In this document: piece after piece, positions 1 through 13,385 of the stretch | Layout of the letters: each line of letters begins with the position of its first letter | Position numbering within the stretch: position 1 is the first letter of the stretch | DNA from: Atrichornis clamosus | Lineage: Eukaryota; Chordata; Aves; Passeriformes; Menuridae | NCBI GenBank assembly: GCA_013400975.1 | Contig: WBMZ01000382.1 | Location: forward strand, 20,376-84,375 | Length of the DNA stretch: 64,000 nucleotides | Direction: 5' to 3' | Made by a program: the position numbers and the translations under genes | Notes under the pieces: generated by a model | The model's database searches: none | What the model was told of the DNA's origin: nothing | What the model saw: the letters and a program-made list of their open reading frames with translations, nothing else

Positions 1-596
1 AGATGGTTTCATCTGAAACCCTCTGGGTAATAGTAGCCTTTTGAGGTTATGATATCTCTGGATGGAATTCAATAAAAGAAATTCGCTTTCAATTGAAGCC
101 CTGGAACACTGCCAGACAGTCCCAACAATGCAATACGTCTCCAAAGAAAATTGGACTGATTCTCCCCACTCATTTTTACTCCTCCCCTTTCCATTTCTCT
201 CTCCATCTTTATTTGTGCTTTTAACCTTGTTTGTGGGTTCCTTTTTTTGATATATTTCATCTCCCAATAAGCTTGGGATCCTGAAGCCTTAAAAAAAATA
301 AACACTTGGGACTGAAACAGTAGTAGCCAGCAATAGAGAGACACAGATGCTCACAGTAGCAATGACAAGCCACTCTCAACAGCTGACATTTGCCACATAC
401 GTGAAAGGAAACAGAATAGAACCTCTGCTCCAGGGGAAGGGGGGATGTTATTACAACTACTAGCTTCCTAGTCCTCATTAAGAAGGCTGGTTAATGTACT
501 TATTTGTTTTGTTTGAGGAAGGGGAAAAGCTCACAAAACCGTCTCACTGCAGGAGGCAAGTGTTGGCTTTTGCTTGCATTGTCATTCATGATGACT

Positions 597-601
<5 letters not shown>

Positions 602-627
<26 letters not shown>
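602..627 (+). repeat. Poly-T run (26 T)
   Basis: This is an uninterrupted homopolymer. The short Phe- or Lys-rich frames across it are artefacts. Confidence 0.95.
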
Positions 628-2421
628 GCCTTCCACCCCTTTTTTCCCTGGGTTTAGCAGGAACTGCAATTGTCTGTCTTCTCTTGTTTTTGATCATCTA
701 AGCAGATTAACGAGTGTGCATAGTTGGGAGGCAGAAGATGGAGAAGATGGACAAATTTAGGAAAGCATTAATTTTCTCCAGTATTTTCTTCATCAGCACC
801 TCTAGAGCTGTTGCTACTACATGTGATTTTCTTTTGATTTCCCATGAAGTCAAATGGGCATAGGAAGTGCATAACAAAAAAAATAAATCCCCCATGCCTT
901 GGAAACAGACTGCAGATCTCTTTGGCAGATTTTGTGCTGAAGTTCCTTGTGGTTTGCATTGATTCACATTGGGCTGTAAATCCCTTCTTTTGCCTCTGTT
1001 CTACAACAATTTACTCTTCTTACATTAGGCTAAGATTTCAAAACCAGTTAAGTAATAGCAATGTTAGAATTAAAAAAATCTGACCTGCTTCCTCTCCCTA
1101 CAGCGTTATTTGTCCTTTTATCCCTCCAAAGCTCACAAGCTACACAGGTTCAGGTCTGGTCAAGTGTCAGCTGAGAAAATAGGCATGGGGTTGTCGGGGG
1201 AAGAGAGTCATTTGTTCTGTACATGGTGCTCTCTTCTGATCTGTTGCATCAAAAGAATGGTAGGAGATGCTCAGGCACGAACTTTTACAAGAGAGGTCAA
1301 ACCAAATTCCTGACTCACAGGGATACTTGGGACCCACCTGCACTTTCAAGGGAGTTGCCTGACTTGGCATCAAAGCCAAATCTAGAACATAAGCTTCTGA
1401 GCTGCAAGTTTAAATCCCACTTTCATTTCAAACTATTACATTTTTAACTGTTTTCCCTAAACTGTTCTGTACATACTACTAAATAGCTGTGATAGGACTC
1501 ATTATTTCTTAAGAGCAGTTGCAGCTTAAGTTCCTTGCAAAGACTTATCTTATACAAATTCAGAGTGTCAGCAATAGCATTAAACACACCCAAACCCAGT
1601 CTCCTGCAGAAAACTCTCTAGGTACTGCAGAAGCAAGCAGATGGCAGCTCTGGATAAATTTGCATGCATAAATATTACGTAGGGATTACACATCTCTAAC
1701 ATACAAGATTTTCCACTAAATTTCTCACAAGCACAAGGAAGTTAAACAACTGCTCCAAGTTCACGAATCAGCTCAGTGACAGAGTGAGGAACAGAAAGCA
1801 GGTCTTCTCACTTCCCCTCTCACAGACAGTCCTGAAAATATGTCACTTCCTTAGAGTGAAGGCTTGGTGTAAGAGACAGTCCCAGAGACTAAGGCATAAA
1901 GTAGGTACTGAAATATTTAGGTGCACATCATGAAGAGAGATTTAAAAAAAAATCTTCCTAGCTAGAAGTCTGTATGCTCTCATTGTCTCACTATGTAAAT
2001 AAAACACATGCATGCGCATCTGAGTGTAGTGAAAGTTCATGGAAGTATATGTTGCTACCCAAATCTTTGTCCTCTGCCTTTATTCTCGTGAGTGTTAGGC
2101 TTGGATATAGAGTCTATCTGGACTAGGTTTTCTTCTTGTCATTGTATTTAGGTTAGACAAGAACGTCAATTCACTTCTCAAAAGATTTACAAAACCCACT
2201 CATTTGTTTATCGTTTATGGACCAACTGTTGCTCTCCAGAAGATTTTTTTTCTCCTTTTTCCTCTTTGCAGTAAGTACCATTTATTCACACATGAAAATA
2301 TATTCTTACTACCTGTAAAATGTGTAAGAATTTTCAAAGGACAATACTGGGAAATGGTAAAAAAGAAAAAACCCACCAAGTTTAAAATCACTGCAGAATT
2401 ACCTTCTTAGCCTTTTCAGTA

Positions 2422-2467
2422 TTTGAAAGATTTTAACTTTGTTATGAAGTAACAAAGTTAATTCAAA
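2422..2467. repeat. Inverted repeat (hairpin), 12-bp perfect arms plus outer 6 bp
   Basis: TTAACTTTGTTA (2433-2444) and TAACAAAGTTAA (2450-2461) are perfect complements around a 5-nt loop. An outer pair TTTGAA (2422-2427) and TTCAAA (2462-2467) extends the stem across a 5-nt one-sided bulge. Confidence 0.8.
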
Positions 2468-5261
2468 GCTCTCCAGGCAGAGCGGTTAATGAATGTTCCA
2501 TCGGCATTCTTCCTGTTATTTACCCCCCCTCATCTGAATTTGTTTTCAAAGAAAAAACAAACCCCAAACAGTTGTAACTGACTTAAAAATATAAGGCAAC
2601 AGACTTGTGCTTTTGAAGCAATCCAGACATCTGTAGTCTAATAATCTACTTTTTCCTGTAGCAATAATAGAAAAATATTCCTTGCAGAGTACAACAGAAG
2701 GTCTAATCTGCAAAAATTACAGACGTTCATTTTATTCGTGAAAAAGAACTTTTGCCTACAGAAACAACCAAAATTTTCCATTGCTTCAATAGATAAGCAG
2801 ACCAGCTTCATATTTAGTAAAATTTAGTTAGTGCTGGTACATGTACACACACTGGTAATTCTTGGAAGTAGGCATAGGAAGGAATAGTGAAGTGTGGCTT
2901 CATAAAATGAATAGGTGCAGTCCTACTTACCAAGATGAGCATATTCTCTTCTCTTGCCAGCATGGACTTTATTCGACTTGTTAATCATAGTATGATATTA
3001 ACAGCTCTAACACAAATACTCCTGTGTGAGGATCAAGGTACTTTCCTCCAACAGTACTTATTTTTTAATTTTAGTACATCTTGTTCTAATTGACAATCCA
3101 GAGTGCACTATAAATCAAAATAATCATATACTTATTTACATGAAATAACATCCACATTGCAAACAATAAAAATCACAATAGCCTGTGAAGTTATAAACAA
3201 AGACCTTGAAACCAGACCAATAATCTAATTTTTACATTCTTCTTCCTTGCATAATACAGGCTCTTAACAAATGAGTTATTTTCATAGCTGGGAATAATAT
3301 AAAGCCTTGATTGGAATGTATAACCTGTACTTTACTTTCATGAAAAAGAAAAATTCCTTAGGAAAGAGGAGCTGAGTTCTAAGCTGTTCAGAAGCAGAGG
3401 AGTCCAGGAGAAAATAATTTTCCTCTAGCAAAGAGAGTCCATACTAACCCAGAGTCCTGGATAGCAGTGAAATTTAGTTATAGCACACAATACTAGTCCT
3501 AAAATTTAAGGATCTGAGAATTTTGCAATGAACAAAACATAATGGGATACTAAGCTGGGTGTTTTAGCTGTGGTCATGAGTCATTTCATGAAAAGAATTC
3601 CTATCCATCCCCCAAATCTAATGATTTTTTGGGGGGGGATTTTGTTCTAAAAGACTGGATTATCACTTTATGTTCCACTAAGTTCTCTCATTCTTTTAAG
3701 ACGGTCACTGCAGCATAGCACTAAGAAGGTAATTTATTACTTTAAGCTAGTGCAGAGAGTACCCCAGGTGACCAATACTGGCACCAGAATAACAGGTCTG
3801 ACTCCCATCAGCCTGAGGCGTGGGTGTTCCTGGGACTATTTCCAACTCAGACCTCCTTCTCTCAGTGTGAGCATTAGGGCTGACACTGTTCTAAAGTCTA
3901 ACCTGAAAAGAAGTTTTTAAAACCCTATAATTATACTTGTTCAGCCTTGCACAGTCATTGTGAAAATTAACCAGGAGAGGAAGAGTCATATCATATTCAT
4001 GGTAAAAGAATAGTGTTAATAAAAGGCTAGATGAGGAAAGAAAGATGTGTACCCCTCCATAAAAACTTCAAAACAACATCTAAAAGCCAAAACAAAATGT
4101 CCATGTACCGTAAGTGTGTAAGATTTCTGCAAGAATGTTCTTTTACCCTCCAGATTTTGACAAGTGTATGATATGCCTTTAATTTCCACTTCTTGAGCAA
4201 TGTTTAAGTCAGAAAGCTCCCTTTCTGCACATGAAAAAACTGCTGCCGCAGCAATACTGAATTCAAGGATAAAATGCATTTCCATTGTCATTCCCACACT
4301 ACAAAGCTAACCATCTACTGAGAAGATATCACAAGATAGCAAAGAAACATCCTGCAGAGAAACATCCAAGAAGTAAAACAGGGAGCAGTCAAAAAATCAT
4401 GTTTGCAAGACAAAAAATACCCAAAACCCAGGAAATGTTCATTTTGTTCAAGAAAGACAATCTGAAAAGAAACACTGCAAAAGAAAATCTATCCTGTTTC
4501 ATGAACTAATACTACACTGAAGAGTTTTCTTTTTTAATAAATTGTTCTTTCCCCCTCATTATATATCAGATCTCCAGTACTGTAGGGCAGAAGAGATTTC
4601 AGCTACACCTGCCCACATTGCCCTGCTGTGCTCTTCAGCCACAAACAAACATCTGTTTCTTATCCAGCTGTTCTACAGGAGTCTGTCTCTAGGCCCTTAT
4701 TTTCCCCCTGTTCTTCCACTACCATGCCCTGCTCAGAGAATAGAGTGACAGGCCACCAAACAGCAATTCCAGGACTGCATATTATCATCTCCAAGGCAAA
4801 AACTACTCAGCTAACAGCTCCCACAAATCACTCAAGGGCTGGTGAAAGTACTCATCGCTTCTACCACTGTCTTCTGCTTCTGGAAACAGATTGCATCACA
4901 GCCTGGAGTGCTCTGGGGCTAGAAGACTGAAATTACAAGTTAAAACTTCTCATAATAAGAAAGAAGTACAGCAACTTTCATTGGAAATTGTGCTTGAAAA
5001 TCCCATGGCACTTTTTAATCTCTCTCCCATACAATGATTCACCTCACCACCTATACGAAACTCCATCTTCATATTTTAAATTTATTAATCAATCCTCCCA
5101 CTAAAAGGAGAAAGTTTCCCATACAAAAAGTCTTTTCTGTGATAATATTCTCTGCACAAAAGAGTTTTCATTTTCCTGAAAAAGGTAAGCATACAGGCAA
5201 AAGTAAACAAGTACAACCCACCAGGATTAAATCCCAGCCAATCAGAAAATAAAACCAGCAA

Positions 5262-5910
5262 GCTAACAGTAACATTGGCTTCACATCCTATAGCCCTCCA
5301 CTGTTGAACTCTCAGCCCTGATCCTCTAGGATGTTCAGCCTACAAATGACCTTCAAAATATCAGTCTGAAAACTAAAATTTCCCAATACAGTCATTGCTA
5401 AAGACTTAAAAGGTTTTCTTATGTCACTAAATTTCCCATTGTGCCTCACACAGCCAACCTGCCTAGTGACCTAGCAGTCTTTCACAAAAAGAGTCTAATG
5501 ACCTCAACCATTTCTTCTACTTCACTTCTCCATCACTCTATTAACCCCCTTCCCCTGATTCAGCAATTCATTAAAAAAAAAAAAANGCTAACAGTAACAT
5601 TGGCTTCACATCCTATAGCCCTCCACTGTTGAACTCTCAGCCCTGATCCTCTAGGATGTTCAGCCTACAAATGACCTTCAAAATATCAGTCTGAAAACTA
5701 AAATTTCCCAATACAGTCATTGCTAAAGACTTAAAAGGTTTTCTTATGTCACTAAATTTCCCATTGTGCCTCACACAGCCAACCTGCCTAGTGACCTAGC
5801 AGTCTTTCACAAAAAGAGTCTAATGACCTCAACCATTTCTTCTACTTCACTTCTCCATCACTCTATTAACCCCCTTCCCCTGATTCAGCAATTCATTAAA
5901 AAAAAAAAAT
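5262..5910 (+). repeat. Exact tandem duplication around an N, probably an assembly artefact
   Basis: 5262-5585 and 5587-5910 are the same sequence at an offset of 325, separated by one N at 5586. Both start GCTAACAGTAACATTGGCTT and end in CATT plus an A run (13 and 12 A). Perfect identity, a single N and a homopolymer at the join point to two overlapping contig ends placed side by side. Confidence 0.9.
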
Positions 5911-8900
5911 AAAGGCAAACAGAAATTCCCGCAGAATTATGCAAGCAGCTACAACAACTACATATTGATCCAATTCTTGGGATGGTCACGTACTCTGCTC
6001 TCAGCATCTATCTGCTAGGCAAACTGTTCCAAACTAGAGTAGATGAGGGTTGTTACTACTCCCACTGACAAGAATTTGCCTTAAGCTACAGCCCTTCATG
6101 GTCTCAGTTCCAGGTGTCTCTGGCTTAAATACTTCTGCCAGAAATAGGTCTGCTGGTCACCTGGCTAACAGAGCAACTTTCACGTCCTCTCTTACATGCA
6201 CCAGGGCAGGTAGTTTAATAAGTCAAGGTGAATTTATTTCTGTCTCCAAGAACACTTGTCATTTCACTATTTGCCTTCAGCACTTAGCACGGAGCTCCCA
6301 GCATACCTTGCATGTGAAGAACAGCCTTCTCTTGTCTTGTTTATTGAGGATGTGTTAAGCAATCACAAAGAAACTAAGCAGGAAAACTGCTTTTCAACAC
6401 TGCTGGGTTTTGGGTTGTTTTCCTCTTTCTTCTGCCACCTCCCCTCCCCCACAAAATCTGAACCACAGGCATGGTGCATCTGGAAGGACAACTGTGGTCT
6501 GTAGTTCATACGGATGACTTCAAACCAGGACTCACGTAGGTGTGTGAGTGGGAAGGAGGAGGGAAGTTTGAGGAGAGAAAATTTTAAAAGGAAAAAAAAA
6601 ATTTAAATCACATGGATTAGAAATGTAAGCTGCAGATGAAAGGTTATCCTTCCCTATTTGTTACTATATTCCTTCGAAGGACCCTGGTTTTCAGCTCTGG
6701 GGCTTGGCTGGAAAACTCCCCAAGCTTAATTTTAGTGAAGTCATAAAACAGGACCCTAGGGATGATACAATACTCCATGCAACCTCTAAACAGCATGAAT
6801 GACTAACACAAAATGACAAATGAAAGGAAATTCCACCTAGACTGTCTATTTGCGAACAAATATCCTAGCTTAGAGGTTAAGTAATATACCAAGTGAACCT
6901 GAGCTCTGGGCAAACATTGTGACAAATACATTTCTTTCTGATTTTACTTCACTTGGGGTTTTTTTATCATATTCCTTTAAAACAGAAGCTCGGTCAAGAA
7001 AAGAATCTGTATTTAATTTCACTGAGGTACCTCAGTTATATGAATATGAACTGGTCTCAATTCAGATACAGACTAAAAAGTATCACTTGGATTCAAAGTC
7101 ATTTATTGTTTGCTTTACAGTCAACCAAGTTTGAAAAAGAGCCCTGAGACTCTCCCAAGATAGTCTCGTAATATCTCTGCTTCAGAAAAAAAAAAAAAAG
7201 TCCCCAAAATAACCTTTAAAGGCATAGCTTTTTTTACAAGCAAACCCAGACATAAATATTGCACTCGAACCAAGAACCAAAAGCAGAGATTTCTTTAACT
7301 CTTGCCATGAATCATTACAGAGCAGAATGCAGGCAGAGTCTGCCACATATCCCTGGAATATGCTGGGGGAGCCGTGAGAAGAACGAGGTTCAGAGAGTCC
7401 TAGGATTAGTGTTCTGATTTCCCAGCTCAAAACACAAGAAACCAGCAAAAGCTTGTCTTCCTATCCTCTCCTCCACACCAAATTAAAACCCATACCAGAT
7501 TACTTCTGCCCACAAACTTGGGATTTCCTGCACCTTGTTTGTTTTTCCTCCATCTAAAACAGGCCAGTGAAAAAGAGAAGAAATCTTAAGTGGCAGCCCA
7601 CATAGTTGGGAGTTCATCAAGAGTTATGTGATGCTGGAGATGGACAACTACAGATGTTCTGCTGGGGCAAGGAATGGCAAGGAAGGCTGGATGTAGTTTT
7701 GCTATATTCACTGGCACATGACACACTCTGCAAAGTCATGGGGCCTGCTCCCTGCCAGACCTACAGGGAATGTGGCTGTATCAGGACTCTATACAAGGGC
7801 CTGTAGCACATGCTGCAGTTTCCTGCTTTTCCTTCTGGATGTTTCCAGGACGACAGCCAGCACAGAGACCTTCTGTGCTACAGCATCATGCAGTGCCTCT
7901 GTGTTAGACATTACTACTGATGCTGGGGAAGCTGAAGCTGTGAGGGTCACTTTGCCACTTTGTTCCAAGCCACTGGGAAGGATTTTGACCTGCTATTTGC
8001 ACAGAGCAGCTATAAGGACCCAGCTACCCCTTCAACAGGAAAGGAAGGGCAGGATTTTCTGGAGAATGGCTCCTATTTAGGTACCTCAGCAAAGGGGAAA
8101 ACCCCCACAACTTTCAGTATCCAGGCATTCTAGCTGATAAGGGCTTTTTGAGCAAGGAAATCCTTGGCCTTTGCCTGCTTGAAAAATACTGCTGCAAATG
8201 ACACATAGCAAACATATAGAATCAACAATTCCATGGAAACTGCTGCCTCTTGAACACTGATGAAAATCCAGCTGCTTGAATCCTGTATGGCATTGCCACC
8301 TCCTTTTTCAATCCTGAACAAGCAGTTCTCATTTTGCCAGAGAATGCAAACAGTGTGAAGGATGCCCTTTCTTCCAAGTCTTTCCGTGTGTGCTTGGCCA
8401 AACCATAAACAGGCTAACAGCTAAATGACTCTGTTTACTGTAACCTCTACGCCCAGAGAAGTTTCTTTTGTTCTTAAAATAACATCAGTTACTGCAGAGT
8501 GGAGACACAATGAAATTGAAGACTACATATATACATACATTTTATCACAGTCCTGGGGCTTGTACCTATTATTCACTTTAATTATTGTTTTAATTGATTT
8601 ACATATTACAGTACTGCAGCTTCTGTAGGTTGATGAATATATCAATATTAGGTGTTAAATAAGAATATTAAGAGGCTCCTCTAATGCATAATTTACTTCA
8701 TGGCAAACAATCACTTCCTCTCAGATCATTACTATTGCAAATTTGGAACCTTACCTGAAAGGCTTTCCCTAATGCATTTCCTATAAATTAAATAATTAAT
8801 TAAATATGATTTACATTATGATGTTTTAATTCAAGTTGAGTAGCACTGTGGAAATGTGATATTTTCTTCACTGAATTATTATTTAAATTTGGGGGAGAAC

Positions 8901-11900
8901 ACAGCAAACTCTGAGTTAGAATGTATTTATTTTGATTTTGTTACTTATATCTCAGTAACTACCTCAAATTCCCAGCCCAGGTCAAGAACTCATGGGTCAG
9001 GGACTTTGCAAGGCTAACATAAGGAAAATGTCCCTGGCATAAAACAGCTTGCAAAAAAAAAACACATGATGGAGAACAGGCAGACAAGACTCTGAGCATC
9101 ATTATCCCCACCTTGAAAAGCAGGGCTGGAGATGCAGACTGCTGGAAGCCACAATGACTTAAGCCAAGGAGTCTGAACTATGGCGAGAAAATGGAACCCA
9201 ACCCTATTAGATGTATTAGAAGATATGATCATTGCTTACGAAGGGAATATTTCTGGTAATAAAGGTCTCATTTACCTAGTGGAAAAGGCATGACAAGATC
9301 TAATGGCCCGGAGCCAAAGCCAGGCAAGTTCAGAGACATGAAAGGTGACCATTTCTAAAAAGGGAAAGTAGGCCATTAGAGTTCTAACACTGGTATGTAG
9401 GGACACATTGACTTCTCCAGCTCCTGGAGGCACTGAAATAGAGCTAAATGTCTGCCTAAAAGGCAGAGATGCTGTATCCCAGAAGTTGCAGGCCTCATGC
9501 AAGAATCACTACTCATATTGCGCAGTCTGTGGTCATACTCAATGTCAAACTCTTCTGACTTTAACTGAGTCAGAGCAAACTCTCAAACTCCAACCTTTTA
9601 TCTCAGCTACTATATCTCAGAAATCACATGAACAAGGAAGGAACAGGGAATAGTGGAGAATGCAGAAAGGATTTCCCTATGTCATTCCCTGAATTTACAC
9701 AGTAAAGAAGGAGATGGTCAACAATACCACCACCTTTGAGAAGCAGCTCAGGACAGGTCTGGGAGTCCATCACTGTGGTACAAACCAGGAATTAGCAGAT
9801 GTAATCCACACATGCCTGCCTTACGTAGGGAATGGGAAAGCACTCAGCAGGTCCCAAAACAGTTATCTTGCTCAGGCAGCTTAATAAGCAAAACAATCTC
9901 TACGACTAGAGGAAAAATCCTGGCTTCAAGATATTCTACAGGAGAGCTGCCATAGTAGCACAGTTTCCCCCTCAAATTCTACTCTCAGCTGAACCATCAA
10001 CCTGCTGTGTGACCTTCACTTCCCCAGGACTTTCTGTCAGCCTTTGCACACCTTGGGGAGCCTCGCAAGACTCTTGCTTTACATATGTGCCATGCCTAGC
10101 ATAGCAGGGCAAGAGACCCTTGGCATTTCTACAGTACAAATGCTATTAATAGTGCCATTTACAGACCAGTCCTGCTCCAGCAGTCACTGTGTGGCTAGCT
10201 GTCACCGTACTGGGCTGCACGAGTCCTGCTTTGGGGAGCAAAAGTCACAGAAGTGCCATACTAGGATGGATTGCTCACACGCTGGGGACAGGTGCTGAAC
10301 TCTTCCTTGCATCAAACATGGAACAATATTGTACTCCATTCACTGTTCCATAATGCCACTGAAATCACAAGCACTGCCTTCACAGAGCTTGACCTCAAAA
10401 CTCACCAGTCTCCTGTCCTATACACGGTCCTCTTTTGAAGTAGCTGTACAGACACTAAGGAAAGGAAGAAAACCATAATATTGTAATAAGCAAGAAATCA
10501 ATGCTGGAGGTCAATTTAAGATCCAGATGCACGTTCTATTATGGGACAAAGTTTAAATATGCTCATTGCAATAATGTGACCAGCTCAAAAAAAATTTTAA
10601 AAGGACACATTTTGGAGACTGGTGGTGCTTTTTTGGTGGTTTGGTTTAGGTGTTGTTTGTTTGTTTGGGGTTTTTTTAATTCTATTCTCTTGGTTTTTTT
10701 CCAGAAGTCTGTCTTACAACTGACCTTATAAGCAGAGAAAAATTACCTGCAGATGGCTTAATGATCTGCCATTCGTGCAGCCCACAAGAAAGAGTATGTG
10801 GTTTCTTTCAATACAAGGTTTTGGACAGAGCTAGTCTTAAAATACTGAGTTAACTTTCCACTCCAGTGCTTTGCAGCTCAGTTCTAAATAATGGCCACCA
10901 AATTAGAACAGGCAAAGAAACAAGTTTTAATTAGCTGTACAGTGACAGTCTTTGTCTCGTAGACAGATTTTATTATATCACTGATAACCTTCACATGGCT
11001 TGTTATCACATTACACTATACCATTCTTCTGAGCTGAAGACATTTTCCACACACTCCAAACAGCCTTAGCAGTGGTTAAAGAATAATGTCAAAATTCCTT
11101 TCCAGATATTTTGGTGGGATTCTTCTGTTTGACTGAGTTCCCTCAACTGGGATGGAGCCAGGAGAGCTCAGTGGTGGTGTTGCAAAGTAGTGAGTGATAT
11201 CAACACAGATCTCTGCCAATTGGGTGTTTACAGGGCTTGTTTGTAAACCTGTTTATGCAATTGTATGTGGTACATGAAGTGCTTTACATTAGTTCCTGAG
11301 AATACCATCTGGTAGCTACAGACCAATGTACTCTGCATAAGCTCAGACAAGAAATACCAGCACTGATATTACCTGACATGCTGTGACATTCAGGCATCAC
11401 CCACTATAATGTTACATATCCCAAGCTGTCACAGACTTGGGCAAGCCATGGGAAAAAAGCCTCAAAAATAGAGCAAGTTGTTTTGGCCATAACTTCAGCC
11501 CTTCCACTGAATTGTTGTGCACTAGTGAGAAGTATACCTCGTACTGAGCTTCACTCCTGTTGCTAGTGGCTTGCATATGGCACCAAGCAAGGAGAAAATC
11601 AGAATCTCTGTTCTACAGCAATATTGGGAACAGAAAGGGTTTGGATCCAGCAGAAGGCTTTTGCTATGAAGGTAAGTGATCTTGCAAACAAGCATAGGCA
11701 ACTTGGATCATTAATTTCCAGTTCTTGCACCAGCCAAGAATGAAGCCTTCCTGCTGTACTTAGATAAGTAGCTCTAATTTAGTAGGCCTCAGACAGCAGT
11801 CATTAACAGCAGGATTCCTTCCCTCATTCCAAATCAGGGAAACCAGAAACTTCTCCACGAACTGTCTCCCTGTAAGATACAGGAGATCAGATCCTCACAG

Positions 11901-12872
11901 CCTGTACACAGCTTATACTGCAGGTATAACTTCACTAGGGGATTAGTTCTAGTTCACAGCAGGACAGTTGAGGGCAGAATCACTCATTGACACCTCATCC
12001 TTTCACTGCTGCTGGGGTAGATGGAGCCTTCAATGTGCTTGCCAGGAGGCTGGGTCCAGTCATGTCTTATCTGTTATAAAACTGATAGGTGGCAGGCATC
12101 AAAACTGGTATGTCTGGTGATGAGCAGATATATAATAATTAATAAAAAATAAATTGGATATAATATAGACATATCCTGAAGCAGATCTGAGTCACATTTT
12201 GCTTATACCCTTGGCTTCATCACTCCACTGGCATTGTGACATCCCTGAGGGAAAAAGAAACTAATGGCCAGAAACATCCCTGGACAAAGCACAAATTGCC
12301 TGCACTGTCAGGTGCATATTCCTGAATAGGACTCAGGGAAAAAGGTTTTCTGTTCTATTCTCTGTATGTCCAAATATGGACAAAGCAAGGAAAAAAAAAA
12401 TTACACCCTCAACTTTTTATTTCAAAGTTTTTCTTGAGTTCTGGCTGCTCTTTATTCTCATGGCAACACATCATTGTACTTCCCCACACATCCTTCACAA
12501 GGCCAAATTATTGCTGATTCACATACATTGGCAGGAAGACTGGGCAGAAGCTTTCTGTCGTCTCACCTTCCTGCTTGGGCCACACATTTCTCCATGTTTT
12601 CCACTCAAGATTCTCCAAATGCCTTTTTTCTAGCACTCAGCTCTCATAAGGAGGGCCCAGGGCTTCTGAACCAGTGGGCTAAGCACATGCTTGTCTCTTG
12701 AAAGAGGCAGCCAGGATAGCTATTCTGAGGACAAGGACAACATCATGCTCCTGTCAGCCAGACTTGCTCTTTCTCAGAGAATGCAAGGCCACAGCATCTC
12801 TAATGGATGCCTGGTAGGCACACACACACTCCTGACTGAACTCTATTACAGACAGTACAGGGTGATCCAACC
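5911..12872. other. Gene-poor intergenic DNA
   Basis: I see no exon with credible splice sites. An AT-rich patch at about 8780-8815 holds clustered homeodomain-like cores (AATTAATTAA). Otherwise this is ordinary unique sequence with short chance frames. Confidence 0.55.
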
Positions 12873-13385
12873 TTGACAGCTGCAGGGGATGGATTTGGGT
12901 TTAAAATTTCCCCTCCCGTCTTCCTCACCATGGGTTGCATCCTGTCTGTCCCTCCCCAGCAGTGGCCAGCCCTCTCCCTACACCACCACACCAGTGCCTC
13001 GAGACCTTCCACACAACACCAGCGACGGGGCACCGCCACAGACTGTGACACAGTGGGTGCTGAGCAGAATCCCCGGAACATCTGCCCCTCAGCAGCAACT
13101 GATTCACCATCTGCCCCCAAACACACACACCTTCTGTCAACAGCAGCAGCATTTTGGCTCTGTGTTGGAGGACAAGTTCAGCCTGCTGGAGGGTGCAGTT
13201 GTAGCTCAAAACACTTGTTCCCCGTCTCCTCCAGGGAAGAAGCTGGCAGGCAGGCTGGATGGATCAGAGCAGAAGCCTGGAGCTGGCCTTCAGGCCACCG
13301 GTTGGACCCCACAGAACACTTGCAGCTCACATCTCCAATGGCGCCAAGGCAATGCAAGGCTTCACCTTTGACCAGGGCCTTGTAA
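12873..13385 (+). other. GC-richer segment with two overlapping long open frames, unknown
   Basis: Two plus-strand frames are open over about 500 bp (170 and 160 codons), and a minus-strand frame is open over much of it. The 12889-13371 frame is Ser/Pro/Gln-rich and includes VTQWVLSRIPGTSAPQQQLI and FGSVLEDKFSLLEGAVVAQN. I recognise no family, and no convincing acceptor, donor or promoter frames it. It stands out by GC content from the AT-rich surroundings. It could be an old processed copy, a lncRNA exon, or simply GC-rich sequence with few stop codons. Confidence 0.2.

Larger units (their letters stand above)
1..5261. other. Gene-poor intergenic DNA
   Basis: This is AT-rich unique sequence with only short chance frames. 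It contains a 26-base T run (602-627) and a long hairpin at 2422-2467. I see no exons or recognisable transposons. Confidence 0.6.

Noticed and set aside
12873..13385. ETAA1 or another neighbouring gene in the left third
   Set aside because: ETAA1 is the expected next gene in vertebrates, but no ETAA1-like peptide is seen here or elsewhere in 1-33 kb.
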